Assembly (NCBI GenBank): GCA_002422125.1
Contig: DITF01000255.1
Coordinates: 1-6,170, forward strand
Direction of reading: 5' to 3'
Length of the DNA stretch: 6,170 nucleotides
Source of the DNA: a bacterium UBP17_UBA6191
GTDB taxonomy: Bacteria; Muiribacteriota; UBA6191
In this document: piece after piece, positions 1 to 6,118 of the stretch
Layout: each line of letters begins with the position of its first letter
Position numbering within the stretch: position 1 is the stretch's first letter
The notes under the pieces: model-generated
Database searches by the model: none
What the model saw: only the letters and a program-made list of their open reading frames with translations
What the model was told of the DNA's origin: nothing
Position numbers and translations under genes: made by a program

Positions 1-542
1 TACACCATTTGTCCCAGAAACTGGGCCGAGCAGATACTCAGAATCAATAGAATCAGGCTAGGATAATGAGCTAAGGAGATACTAAAACCCCGATTTTTCA
101 AAGTAAGCCAATACAATCCGGGAATCAAAAAGGCCAAGCCAGATAAAACTGTAGTTAAATTTAGGGTTTTGTCCCCAGTTACAAAAACCAAATACCCAAA
201 CCCAAGGCTTAAGCCACATAACCCAAGCCACAGAATGAGGGCAATCAGGCTCCCTATAGATTGCATTAGCCGCTTTAGAATTTTTCCCTGAGTTTTGGAT
301 TTGACTTTAATTTTTGTGGCCAGATCAAGTTTTTTTGCCTTGGTTTCTGAGGAGGCCGTTTCCACTGCTGGGGCTTCTGTAGGGTCATCTTCCAGAGAAA
401 AAACCTTTTTTGGTTCTGATTTTGGAGAAAAGACCTCGTCTGCTTTTAACCCAGAGTCTGGGCGTAATAAAAACCCGCAGGTTCCACAAAATTTATCGTC
501 AGATTCAGTATCTTGGTTGCAACGAGGGCAAGGCTTAAGCAT
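1..542 (-). CDS. Zinc-ribbon membrane protein, partial (C-terminus beyond window)
   Basis: An uninterrupted minus-strand frame of 180 codons starts at the ATG at 542-540 and is still open at the left edge. The N-terminus is a short Cys4 zinc ribbon with CPRC at residues 5-8 and CGTC at 19-22, a pattern known from zinc-ribbon domains that often cap bacterial membrane proteins. Residues 27-95 form a charged, low-complexity linker rich in Lys, Glu, Ser and Pro. Hydrophobic stretches at about 98-121, 131-148 and 160-178 look like membrane helices, which would place the ribbon in the cytoplasm if the linker follows the positive-inside rule. The start is set by the ribbon beginning at residue 5; no in-frame ATG, GTG or TTG was found in the short stretch checked upstream. 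There is no clear ribosome binding site. The gene diverges from the acyl ligase gene. The specific function is unknown and the C-terminal domain is not visible. Confidence 0.8.
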   Translation of the reverse strand, partial: MLKPCPRCNQDTESDDKFCGTCGFLLRPDSGLKADEVFSPKSEPKKVFSLEDDPTEAPAVETASSETKAKKLDLATKIKVKSKTQGKILKRLMQSIGSLIALILWLGLCGLSLGFGYLVFVTGDKTLNLTTVLSGLAFLIPGLYWLTLKNRGFSISLAHYPSLILLILSICSAQFLGQMV

Positions 543-545
543 GTC

Positions 546-560
546 TGGTACAATGTAGCA
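546..560. promoter_or_regulatory. Candidate two-way extended -10 promoter between divergent genes
   Basis: The 15 bases TGGTACAATGTAGCA read on the plus strand as an extended -10 (TG, one base, TACAAT at 549-554, 5 of 6 to consensus). On the minus strand they read as TG, one base, TACATT (557-552, 4 of 6). The segment is symmetric except at the centre and at one pair of flanking positions. No good -35 lies at 16-18 bp on either side, which extended -10 promoters tolerate. The predicted plus start near 561 would give a leader of about 20 bases for the ligase. The predicted minus start near 545 would fall almost on the zinc-ribbon ATG. This is a motif match only. Confidence 0.45.
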
Positions 561-566
561 TATCTT

Positions 567-574
567 GGAAAGGA
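567..574 (+). promoter_or_regulatory. Ribosome binding site deciding the ligase start
   Basis: GGAAAGGA ends directly against the ATG at 575, too close to serve it, but lies 6 bases before the in-frame ATG at 581. This favours 581 as the real start. Confidence 0.6.
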
Positions 575-580
575 ATGGCT

Positions 581-2062
581 ATGCACAAGGGTTTGGGGCA
601 AAATCTGTATCATGGTCTGGTGCTGTCCGCAAGTCGGAACCCAGAAGCAGTTCTGGTAAAAAGTCAACAAGGGACACTGACCTATTCTCAGGTTGTAAAA
701 CAGGCGAGTAGTATCGGTGCCTATCTGAAAAAGGAAATTGGCTCAGGTACCAGGGTTGGTTTACTGATCCCGTCCATTCCCGAATGTGTGCCCCTGTTAT
801 ATGGAGTCATAGCGGCTGACTTGATTGGGGTGCCGATGAACTTTTTGCTCCAACCTCAGGAGCAATTTAAGGCCATGGACTTGGCTGGATTATCAGTAGT
901 TGTAGGCCTAAAGGACATGTTGGAGCCCTTGCACTCAGCTCCTAATGTGCGTTTTATCAGTGTTGAAGATTTGATGACTGCCTCAGCGCAGGAAGTGGTT
1001 GAGGTTGTAAATCCAATCCGTGGAAACGATGATGTAGCTCTGATCTTATTCACCTCAGGAACTTCTAGTGCAGCTATCAAGGGAGTCAGTCTAAGTCACA
1101 GTAATTTATTGTCCAATGTTTCTGCCTGCAAAGAAGTGTTTCAGTTCACGGATAAAGACTGCTTTTTATCGGTATTGCCATTTTTTCATTGTTTTGCCCT
1201 GACGGTAAATCTTTTGTTGCCTACTCAGGTTGGGGCCAGCATTTACATGATGCCCCGGTTTAAACCTCAGGAAGTATTACAGGCAATAGGCAGCAATCAA
1301 GTGAGTATTGCTGCTTTGGTACCGGCCATGATCAAGGTTTTTTTACAACTTAAACCTGAAGCGGAGCTTCTTAAAAGGGTTAGATTATATATTTCTGGGG
1401 GAGAGGCCTTAGGAAAAGCTGCGGCCGAAGCCATGTTAAAGCGATATGGAGTGGTGGTTGCTGAAGGGTATGGAATGACGGAAGCCGCACCAGTGCTTAC
1501 AGCCAATTTCAGGCAGGAGCCAGGTTGCTTGGGTGGTGTGGGCCATCCCTTGCCTGGGGTTCAGATCAAAATTGTAAGTCCAGAAGGGGATGATTTGATG
1601 CCTAATCAGGTTGGTGAGGTTTTGTTTCGTTCTGAAGGCTTAATGCAAGGCTATTTTAGGATGGACGATCCTTATGAGGGCCGACTAAGAAATGGCTGGT
1701 TTCATACTGGTGATTTGGGGTTTCTGACTCAGGACGGAGCATTGTTTCTGGAGGGACGACTAAAAGACCTGATTATCAGTGCCGGTGAAAACATTTCTCC
1801 CAAAGAAATTGAAGAAGCAGCACTTGGCTGGCAAGCCGTGCAGGAGGCCTGCGCTTTTGGGATTGAGTCCGAATTGAGAGGGGAGGAGCCAGCTTTGGCC
1901 GTCTCACCGGCCCTGATCAACCAGGATGAGTTGCGCAGACATTTAAGGAGTGTTCTCGCATCCTATAAGGTTCCCAAAAAAATATATTGTTTGGACGAAC
2001 TGCCTAAGTCGGCTACAGGCAAGGTTCTTAAACGAATGGTGCGGGCTCAGTGTCAGGGCTGA
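581..2062 (+). CDS. Acyl-CoA/acyl-acid ligase, AMP-binding (ANL) superfamily
   Basis: Adenylate-forming enzyme, expected to activate a carboxylic acid (probably a fatty acid) with ATP to an acyl-AMP and then pass it to CoA or an acyl carrier; cytoplasmic. Numbered from the upstream ATG at 575, the family motifs appear in order: P-loop TSGTSSAAIKG at 160-170, LPFFH at 201-205, GGEAL at 276-280, GYGMTE at 298-303, HTGD at 377-380, the hinge motif GRLKD at 394-398, and the C-terminal catalytic Lys483 in SATGK. The length (about 495 residues) is normal and all late motifs are intact. The P-loop is unusual: families of this kind normally have a TSGTTGxPKG form, while here it is one residue longer and lacks the second Gly and the Pro. 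The start at 581 is chosen from ribosome-site spacing; 575 is the alternative. Substrate cannot be read from sequence. The gene diverges from the zinc-ribbon gene and overlaps the convergent TPR gene by 10 bp. Confidence 0.93.
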   Translation: MHKGLGQNLYHGLVLSASRNPEAVLVKSQQGTLTYSQVVKQASSIGAYLKKEIGSGTRVGLLIPSIPECVPLLYGVIAADLIGVPMNFLLQPQEQFKAMDLAGLSVVVGLKDMLEPLHSAPNVRFISVEDLMTASAQEVVEVVNPIRGNDDVALILFTSGTSSAAIKGVSLSHSNLLSNVSACKEVFQFTDKDCFLSVLPFFHCFALTVNLLLPTQVGASIYMMPRFKPQEVLQAIGSNQVSIAALVPAMIKVFLQLKPEAELLKRVRLYISGGEALGKAAAEAMLKRYGVVVAEGYGMTEAAPVLTANFRQEPGCLGGVGHPLPGVQIKIVSPEGDDLMPNQVGEVLFRSEGLMQGYFRMDDPYEGRLRNGWFHTGDLGFLTQDGALFLEGRLKDLIISAGENISPKEIEEAALGWQAVQEACAFGIESELRGEEPALAVSPALINQDELRRHLRSVLASYKVPKKIYCLDELPKSATGKVLKRMVRAQCQG

Positions 2063-3258
2063 GTACCAGGACTTGTATTTTTGGACAGGCTATTTAACAG
2101 ATCCTCGGCCTTTTGCTTTAACAGAGGCTCAGGATCTAAACTTAAAACTGCTTCCAATTCCCGTTTGGCTATGGCAAAACCATTGTCATTTCCCTGAAAT
2201 GCCGACTCCATTTGGACTAAGGCGTACTGGTAGTGAGCGTTGGGATTTTCTGGCATCAGGGCAACTGCACCTTGCAAATGTATGATGGCCTCTGGGAGGT
2301 TTTTGTCATCAAAGAACTTTTGCCCAAGTTCTAAGTACTGTTCTTTGGTATAACCGGAATATTTTCCATTGGCAATTTGTACTCGACGGTAGCGTTCTGA
2401 GTCCATGCGCAGTATTTCTTCTTCTTTAGCCCTTACATCTTCAAGTCGTTTGGCTTCCTGAATAAAATACTCAATCTTTCCAGCCGCAATTTTATATTCT
2501 CTTCCATCCATCGGAGCGATTTCCAGAATCTTCTTATAAACACTTTGGGCCTGCTCAGGGTTCATATATTGTTCCCAAATCCAACCAAGTATAAATAAAG
2601 ATTTTAAATCCTTGGGGTCAGTCCTGGTTTGATTGAGGTAATAGGAACGACTGCTTTCCAGCAATTTATGGTCGTTGGCGTATAAAAGATTGGCATCCTC
2701 CATAATTGCATCCATAAACAGAGGAATTGCCTGAGATGTAAATCCGCGTTTCTGAAGTTGAATTGCCTTGGCGAACTTACCCCTAGGCGATGCCGCTTCC
2801 ATGGCACTGGCCGGAGTAACTATCGGAGTGTTGGTTTCGGGAGGTGGCTTGGGGTCGGTGGCGTTTTCAAAATCACTCATTTGTTGCGAAAAAAAATCTC
2901 GGGCTGCCATCTGATCCGATAATCGTTCGGCCTCATCCATGTGTTTGGTCAAAGTGTTTAAAAGATTGGCATTGGTTGAGTAGCGGCGAATCTCATCCAA
3001 CATATCCCGAGCTTTTCCTAACTCGCCTAGGCGCAGATAACACTGCATGATGCCAGTCAGCCCTTTGACATTGGTTGGTTCCATCAGAACCACATTTTCA
3101 AACTCAATCAGGGCCTCTTCTACATTCTGAGTCTTAAAAAGATGGTTGCCCCTTTGCAGAGCCTCGGCCATATTCTCTGAAAACTCATAGTTCGCAACCG
3201 GTAAACTGTCGCAAAATACCCCTGCTACTAAGACAAACCATAGTGTTAGGGGTAACAT
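2053..3258 (-). CDS. Exported tetratricopeptide-repeat (TPR) protein
   Basis: A 401-residue protein with a hydrophobic N-terminus (residues 2-15) followed by Cys16. It could be cut by signal peptidase I after Cys16, or be a lipoprotein with a poor lipobox, since GVFC has Phe where a small residue is expected. The n-region has no Lys or Arg. TPR-like helical hairpins appear at about 33-66 (ending in MEPTN), 67-100, 161-195, 217-250 (ending in EIAPM) and 304-345 (ending in LMPENP), with a further helical pair to about 390. A Pro/Thr-rich spacer at 135-150 splits the N-terminal pair from the rest, and a charged helix lies at 255-292. TPR proteins usually act as protein-binding scaffolds; the partner here is unknown. 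The start is firm because a stop codon sits two codons upstream in the same frame. It is the last gene of the minus-strand cluster, only 3 bp after the previous stop. The nearest AAAGG is 13 bases from the ATG, so translational coupling is likely. Confidence 0.85.
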   Translation of the reverse strand: MLPLTLWFVLVAGVFCDSLPVANYEFSENMAEALQRGNHLFKTQNVEEALIEFENVVLMEPTNVKGLTGIMQCYLRLGELGKARDMLDEIRRYSTNANLLNTLTKHMDEAERLSDQMAARDFFSQQMSDFENATDPKPPPETNTPIVTPASAMEAASPRGKFAKAIQLQKRGFTSQAIPLFMDAIMEDANLLYANDHKLLESSRSYYLNQTRTDPKDLKSLFILGWIWEQYMNPEQAQSVYKKILEIAPMDGREYKIAAGKIEYFIQEAKRLEDVRAKEEEILRMDSERYRRVQIANGKYSGYTKEQYLELGQKFFDDKNLPEAIIHLQGAVALMPENPNAHYQYALVQMESAFQGNDNGFAIAKRELEAVLSLDPEPLLKQKAEDLLNSLSKNTSPGTQP

Positions 3259-3261
3259 ACT

Positions 3262-4056
3262 TTACTTATTACCTTTGGACTCCCAGGGATTAAGCATGGC
3301 TTCAGCCTCTGTAACTTCCTTGATGTGAATCTGCATATCCAAAGTTACTTTGACATTGGCACTGTTTGGCAAAAGGCCAGGAACCTTCATAGGGATTTCA
3401 AACTGAAATTTTGACTCGGCAGTGGACTGCTCAATTTTGCCTAACTTGTGATTAAAGGTAGTAGTTCCTTTAGTTGTAGCGTTTATGGCATCACCAGCCG
3501 TATTTTCAAGCCTCATGATTGAGGAGATAATGGCTTGTTCTGGGCCTAGCTGTGTGATTTTGTACAAGGTCTTGGTTTCCACAGGAATGGGCTGGGCAAT
3601 TTCTTTAATGCGAGTCCAGCTTTTTCCGGCTTCTACGGCATCTTCGGGGAAAACCATTTGCATAGCATTCTGGTCAGGGCTTTGGCCAGGTACGGGAGTC
3701 AAGGTCGACAAAATGGTGCCGTTGGTTTTCATACGCACAATTTGGGTCTGGTTTGTACCTTGTGGGAAGGGCTTGGCCACATCGTTTACTTTCTGAAGTG
3801 CATTCAGAATGGTCATGGCTATTTTTAATTCGTCCCCATCTTTTTCAATCAGTTCCTGACGCATGGCCACATGGGTTTCCATTTTCAGATTTCTTTCGGG
3901 GCTGTCTGGAGTGGTGAAAGAGGAGGCACTCTGCATATTCAGCACATAAAACAGCGGCTTGTTTTCCTGATAGTTGTACTGAAGCAGAACTCCGTTGGCA
4001 TGAAGCACAACCGGTGCGAACATGGCCAAAACTAATGATGCGGCTCTAAATTTCAT
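3262..4056 (-). CDS. Exported beta-rich protein, DUF6263-like
   Basis: A 264-residue protein with a textbook Sec signal peptide: Lys2 and Arg4, a hydrophobic core at 5-18 and a likely cut after LHA at residue 20. The mature part has no cysteine and reads as alternating beta strands, with a conserved-looking FPEDAVEAGKSW at 136-147. This resembles the 'P..v..G.sW' signature of bacterial DUF6263-type envelope proteins; that assignment is from memory of the family pattern and is tentative. The role is unknown, probably periplasmic or surface. The frame stays open upstream to an ATG at 4125, but that start would put 23 extra residues before the signal peptide and overlap the upstream gene. The ATG at 4056 has GGAGT at 4065-4061 with good spacing and is preferred. 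An ATG at 4101, close behind AAGGTGG, is a weaker alternative. It lies 52 bp after the preceding gene and 3 bp before the TPR gene. Confidence 0.82.
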   Translation of the reverse strand: MKFRAASLVLAMFAPVVLHANGVLLQYNYQENKPLFYVLNMQSASSFTTPDSPERNLKMETHVAMRQELIEKDGDELKIAMTILNALQKVNDVAKPFPQGTNQTQIVRMKTNGTILSTLTPVPGQSPDQNAMQMVFPEDAVEAGKSWTRIKEIAQPIPVETKTLYKITQLGPEQAIISSIMRLENTAGDAINATTKGTTTFNHKLGKIEQSTAESKFQFEIPMKVPGLLPNSANVKVTLDMQIHIKEVTEAEAMLNPWESKGNK

Positions 4057-4060
4057 GTGT

Positions 4061-4065
4061 ACTCC
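4061..4065 (-). promoter_or_regulatory. Ribosome binding site supporting the start at 4056
   Basis: GGAGT on the minus strand, with four bases between it and the ATG at 4056-4054. It fits the start that places the signal peptide at the very N-terminus. Confidence 0.65.
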
Positions 4066-4091
4066 AGATCGTAAAGGGCAACTAGAACCAT

Positions 4092-4120
4092 ATTTAAGCA
4101 TACCCACCTTAAGGTGTAAA
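4092..4120 (-). promoter_or_regulatory. Candidate internal sigma70-type promoter with palindrome in spacer
   Basis: On the minus strand, TTTACA (4120-4115, 5 of 6 to the -35 consensus) is followed after 17 bp by TTAAAT (4097-4092, 4 of 6 to the -10). The predicted start near 4085 gives a leader of about 29 bases before the ATG at 4056. The 12-bp perfect palindrome CACCTTAAGGTG (4105-4116) sits in the spacer, covers the stop codon of the upstream gene and touches the -35. It would allow the last two genes to be transcribed apart from the first two. A motif match only; one or two 12-bp palindromes are expected by chance in a window of this size. Confidence 0.35.
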
Positions 4121-5047
4121 GTCACGGCACAAAGGATCGCTATATTTCCAGCTTAGAAATTTTTGAAACAATACAGAAAAACAGCGTAGGATCCACTCTC
4201 TGTCAGGACAACCTTGAAGAATTTGGGCAAAATCCTGTGGATTTAAACTCAACTTACAAGGCTCATGATGTAGTTCAGCAAAAATGCCTAGACCAGCCAG
4301 CAAAGACTTCATCTGTTCCAACTGCTCTAAGCTGGACTTTCGCACCAACCAAGATACTTTAGTGAAACCACTTCTATGGCAGGGGATTATGTTTAAGGCA
4401 GCTTGTTCAGGACTATAAAACTCTGCCACATGAGTGATGTTTTCAAGTTTGTGGTTCCGGAAATTTTCTTGTTCGGTAAAGGGACCGTACCAGACTAAAT
4501 TTTGCGAACAGGGCACTTTGGATTGTTTCAATAAAGCCTTGTAATCAGATTCCTGATTGACAAGCACGGTTACTGAGCTCCACGGGCCGGCCTCAAACGC
4601 TTCTTGAGAGCTCAGAAAACGATGCAGGCTAGAGGCTCGGCCCCCAAAAAAGAAGGAGCCCAATGGTTTACCAAAGGAAAAATTACATAAAGAGCTCACA
4701 AATAATATGGCCTCTTCCTCGTTATCCTTGGGCAGAGTCTCTAAAAGGGGGATCAAATTGGGATCCGTCAGCACAATATCTGAATGCTTCTCAAGCAAAT
4801 CCAGAATACGATTTGGCAAAGTATTGATTGGCAGTAGCTCTATTTTAAGTCCCTCACGAATATCCTGGTGCTGAGCTAAAATCTCCTCCAGCAGAAAAAA
4901 ATTCTCTCGGCATAGACCATAGACGGCCTTGGAGTCCAAAGGTGCATGAGGGGCATACAATTTTTCCAGCCTTTGTTGAATCTCAAAAACGGGGTGAAAA
5001 ATCAGGGGATGTTTAGGAGTCATTGATCCTTGATGTGTGTTTGGCAT
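4109..5047 (-). CDS. Conserved-looking cytoplasmic protein of unknown function
   Basis: I do not recognise this 312-residue protein. It has no signal peptide and no membrane segment, so it is probably cytoplasmic, unlike its three operon neighbours. Residues 55-165 alternate hydrophobic strands and helices in a Rossmann-like manner: KIELLPI at 68-74, DIVLTD at 90-95, EEAILFVSSL at 111-120 and SSVTVLVNQ at 157-165. A Gly-rich segment GSFFFGGRASS lies at 130-140. The C-terminal third is helical and ends in a Cys- and aromatic-rich tail. There are eight cysteines (46, 121, 180, 223, 264, 280, 289, 307) but no CxxC pair. The upstream gene ends 11 bp before the start, which supports coupling. No clear ribosome site precedes the ATG at 5047; the in-frame ATG at 5023 has AAGGA only 3 bases before it and is an alternative start. 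A nucleotide-binding or dehydrogenase-like fold is conceivable but unsupported by any catalytic motif. Confidence 0.75.
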   Translation of the reverse strand: MPNTHQGSMTPKHPLIFHPVFEIQQRLEKLYAPHAPLDSKAVYGLCRENFFLLEEILAQHQDIREGLKIELLPINTLPNRILDLLEKHSDIVLTDPNLIPLLETLPKDNEEEAILFVSSLCNFSFGKPLGSFFFGGRASSLHRFLSSQEAFEAGPWSSVTVLVNQESDYKALLKQSKVPCSQNLVWYGPFTEQENFRNHKLENITHVAEFYSPEQAALNIIPCHRSGFTKVSWLVRKSSLEQLEQMKSLLAGLGIFAELHHEPCKLSLNPQDFAQILQGCPDREWILRCFSVLFQKFLSWKYSDPLCRDFTP

Positions 5048-5058
5048 AATTTTAAAAG

Positions 5059-6042
5059 CTAATACAGCTTATCACTTTTTCTGGTTTTGTACTCCTCCTT
5101 GATTTTGGTGTTAGGAGGTAGAGGATGAAGATTCCAGGCAGGAGGTGGATGAAAATGGTGAGGTGTATATTCATAGACGAGGACTTCATCCTCAAAGGGC
5201 AAATGTCTGTACTGAGTGAACAAGCGCAGCTTTCCTTTCCTCATCTCGGATTTGTCCGGTATTATTCGACCCGTTATCCGAATTAATTGATTAATCGCAT
5301 CGGCTAATTCTGTATAAAGCTCCGTAATATGTTGGGAGGAAATCTTTTTCACGGCCCACTCAAATACATAATAATCCTCGTGCCTTAAAGCCTGCCTTAA
5401 AGTTTCATGATTCAACCCCGTACTTCTCTGAAAAAACTCCAGCATGGGAATGTAGTGAGGGTAACTACTGCGGATTCCTGGGGAAACAAAATCAAAAAAC
5501 TTTTTGTCTTCTAAGCCTGCTTGCATGAGCAGTATTGGGAGTGCTCGATTCCTTGTGCCTGATGAGTGCCAGTTTTCATCGCGCATACTCCATAAATAAT
5601 TTAAAAATTCCTCACGAGTACCAAACATGTCCTTTTGTATCAGACTAATTCTCCGTCCATCATGTGGAAATCTTCCAATCAAATATTCTGCGATGTTCGA
5701 CAAATTTGTCAATCCGGCAATGCAGGATATAGACTCAAGGATTGCACCATCAAGATGACCGGTACTCTTTAGTTTTTCTTCAGGAGATACACTGGAGCGT
5801 GTACCTATTCCACGGGCCCGATTGAAAGCCGCTGTGTTATATCCCAAATCTGTATGCCATACAGTCTTAACGATGTATTCCGATTCTGGGACACTCAAAC
5901 GAAGATTTATATCATCAATCAGATCATCCCGAATTTTCTCTGGTGAATATTTGCTTAAAAGATCCTGACAAAAAGGCCACTTCTCCATATCGTCGTAGGC
6001 GTAGACAGGGAAACTTAAAAATATAAGCATAAAAAAAATCAT
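5059..6042 (-). CDS. Exported protein of unknown function with His/Pro-rich tail
   Basis: A 327-residue protein that I do not recognise. Residues 1-15 (MIFFMLIFLSFPVYA) form a short signal peptide with a good AxY-type cut after Ala15, though the n-region lacks Lys or Arg. The mature protein is mostly helical and charged, with only two cysteines (25 and 107) that could form one disulfide if exported. Residues 111-260 read as successive amphipathic helices, possibly an alpha-solenoid. The C-terminal tail 292-312 is rich in His and Pro (HHFHPPP at 295-301, HPLPP at 306-310), followed by a Lys-rich end. The start is well supported: GGGAG at 6054-6050 stands 7 bases before the ATG, and no in-frame start codon lies between it and the stop at about 6102. 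It is the first gene of the four-gene minus-strand cluster. Function and partner are unknown. Confidence 0.8.
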   Translation of the reverse strand: MIFFMLIFLSFPVYAYDDMEKWPFCQDLLSKYSPEKIRDDLIDDINLRLSVPESEYIVKTVWHTDLGYNTAAFNRARGIGTRSSVSPEEKLKSTGHLDGAILESISCIAGLTNLSNIAEYLIGRFPHDGRRISLIQKDMFGTREEFLNYLWSMRDENWHSSGTRNRALPILLMQAGLEDKKFFDFVSPGIRSSYPHYIPMLEFFQRSTGLNHETLRQALRHEDYYVFEWAVKKISSQHITELYTELADAINQLIRITGRIIPDKSEMRKGKLRLFTQYRHLPFEDEVLVYEYTPHHFHPPPAWNLHPLPPNTKIKEEYKTRKSDKLY

Positions 6043-6049
6043 AAAATCA

Positions 6050-6054
6050 CTCCC
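6050..6054 (-). promoter_or_regulatory. Ribosome binding site of the first operon gene
   Basis: GGGAG on the minus strand, 7 bases before the ATG at 6042. It is the strongest Shine-Dalgarno site in the window and fixes the start of the first operon gene. Confidence 0.7.
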
Positions 6055-6095
6055 TGTGACAACTGTAGGAGGGCCCTGTGGGTAATCTCCTTGAT

Positions 6096-6118
6096 ACCGC
6101 TACGGAAGTTATAGCGGT
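6096..6118. repeat. Inverted repeat (7-bp arms, 9-bp gap) at the operon start
   Basis: ACCGCTA at 6096-6102 and TAGCGGT at 6112-6118 are perfect reverse complements separated by 9 bp. The repeat overlaps the candidate -10 and the predicted transcription start of the operon, a usual place for a repressor operator. Read as RNA it would be a short hairpin, but without a following U-run it is not a terminator. Repeats of this size arise by chance in several kilobases. Confidence 0.35.

Noticed and set aside
295..558. Plus-strand 87-codon open frame
   Set aside because: It is antisense to the zinc-ribbon gene, has a Ser-rich shadow composition and no domain signal.
446..670. Minus-strand 74-codon open frame over the divergent gap
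   Set aside because: It is out of frame with the zinc-ribbon gene, which has clear CxxC pairs and membrane segments; it would also cross the divergent promoter and ligase start.
2046..2063. Possible terminator stem CTCAG / CTGAG between the convergent genes
   Set aside because: Only 5 bp with an 8-base loop and no T-run directly after it on either strand.
1950..2285. Plus-strand 111-codon open frame over the ligase 3' end
   Set aside because: It is a shadow of the ligase end and of the TPR gene's antisense strand, with no ribosome site or motif.
4057..4125. Longer N-terminus for the DUF6263-like protein starting at 4125
   Set aside because: It would bury the signal peptide 23 residues in and overlap the upstream gene, while 4056 has its own GGAG site.
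4109..5047. Acyl-CoA reductase or aldehyde-dehydrogenase identity, prompted by the nearby acyl ligase
   Set aside because: No catalytic Cys motif or cofactor-binding signature could be matched, and the ligase is in a separate transcription unit.
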